DNA from: CAXBPY01 sp003455275
GTDB lineage: Bacteria > Bacteroidota > Bacteroidia > Chitinophagales > UBA10324
Assembly (NCBI GenBank): GCA_963977675.1
Contig: CAXBPY010000016.1
Coordinates: forward strand, 1-55,428
Direction: 5' to 3'
Length of the DNA stretch: 55,428 nt
Shown: piece by piece, positions 55,198 through 55,428 of the stretch
Position numbering within the stretch: the stretch's first letter is position 1
Layout: every line of letters starts with the position of its first letter
Notes under the pieces: model-generated
Seen by the model: only the letters and a program-made list of their open reading frames with translations
Database searches by the model: none
Told to the model about the DNA's origin: nothing
Program-made: the position numbers and the translations under genes

Positions 55198-55399
55198 AAA
55201 ACAAAAAAGTATGATGGAATTGTTGCGTGAAATCCGAGACCGGATAAGCCACGATACGATGAATATGACTTTCGAACAAGTGCAGGAATATTTTGAATTG
55301 CGTAAGGAAAAATTTAGTCAAAAGAAAAGGAGAAAAAAATATCAGGTAAACAATTCAATATCCTTAGCTGCGGAATCTCGCACGAGTTACGGGAAGTGA
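55187..55399 (+). CDS. Small basic protein, probable antitoxin partner of the PIN protein
   Basis: The protein has 70 residues, charged and helical, with no signal peptide: KKQKSMMELLREIRDRIS, TFEQVQEYFELRKEKFS and KRRKKYQVNNS. The REIRD/EYFELRKEK pattern resembles small partners I recall beside Bacteroidota PIN genes, but no DNA-binding domain is evident. Its ATG lies inside the last codons of the PIN gene (11-nt overlap), so translation is coupled. An internal Met at residue 9 or 10 is an alternative start. Confidence 0.65.
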   Translation: MKSKKQKSMMELLREIRDRISHDTMNMTFEQVQEYFELRKEKFSQKKRRKKYQVNNSISLAAESRTSYGK

Positions 55400-55428
55400 T
55401 TCATTTGATTTTACTGCCTCACTATTTT

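Noticed and set aside
1..55428. Prophage, transposon, integron or CRISPR-Cas
   Set aside because: No integrase, transposase, phage structural, Cas or direct-repeat/spacer signature was found on either strand.

Overview
The window is a gene-dense, AT-leaning stretch of a free-living member of the Bacteroidota (Bacteroidetes). The evidence is several secreted proteins with type IX secretion (T9SS) type A C-terminal tails, the characteristic Bacteroidota promoter element TAnnTTTG in front of many genes and both tRNAs, a Bacteroidota-type YidC N-terminus, and a fused E1 alpha/beta 2-oxoacid dehydrogenase. Complex I genes and a branched-chain-type dehydrogenase point to a respiratory heterotroph. 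I cannot name the genus. No rRNA, CRISPR array, prophage, transposase or origin was seen, and no gene-free stretch exceeds 300 bases.

Layout. 1-5 kb: yidC (cut by the window edge), pyrG, a small membrane protein, an exported amidohydrolase and a rhomboid protease. 5-10 kb: a secreted CotH-type protein riddled with short tandem repeats, an S9 prolyl oligopeptidase and a DEAD-box RNA helicase. 10-17 kb: pyrR-pyrB, an isolated nuoABC block, a lipoprotein, a phosphoglucosamine/phosphomannomutase, dprA and clpS. 17-26 kb: a large three-part glycosyltransferase/TPR protein coupled to a methyltransferase, ndk, a T9SS protein, a rhodanese, a GT4 glycosyltransferase, tRNA-Leu, a secreted peptidoglycan-binding-like protein and a geranylgeranyl-reductase-like flavoprotein. 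26.7-38.5 kb: a tight four-gene operon for two giant surface proteins (beta-propeller plus PKD and Ig-like arrays) and two small secreted FN3 proteins. 38.5-45.4 kb: an FucP-like sugar transporter, a TatD nuclease, a frameshifted YdeI/DUF1905 gene, a histidine kinase coupled to an AsmA-like protein, and tRNA-Val. 45.6-55.4 kb: an ALDH7-like dehydrogenase, a TMTC-like TPR membrane protein, DUF1801, the fused E1, two DUF1573 proteins, an aminotransferase and a PIN toxin/antitoxin-like pair.

The least ordinary signal is below the gene level. About a dozen loci carry short degenerate tandem arrays whose period is 7 nt but whose heptamer differs from family to family. They lie in intergenic gaps, directly upstream of promoter -7 elements, at gene ends, and in frame inside coding sequences. 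The CotH gene alone holds four heptad arrays plus a fifth 21-nt-spaced repeat that forms part of its signal peptide. Because three heptads make 21 nt, in-frame arrays translate into 7-residue peptide repeats.

Functional links. pyrG, pyrR-pyrB and ndk serve pyrimidine nucleotide supply. The Dpm1-like/GT39-like fusion, the TMTC-like protein and the GT4 enzyme suggest lipid-linked sugar use and possible glycosylation of exported proteins, which is inference. The four T9SS proteins, the lipoprotein and the DUF1573 pair make up a substantial exported set.
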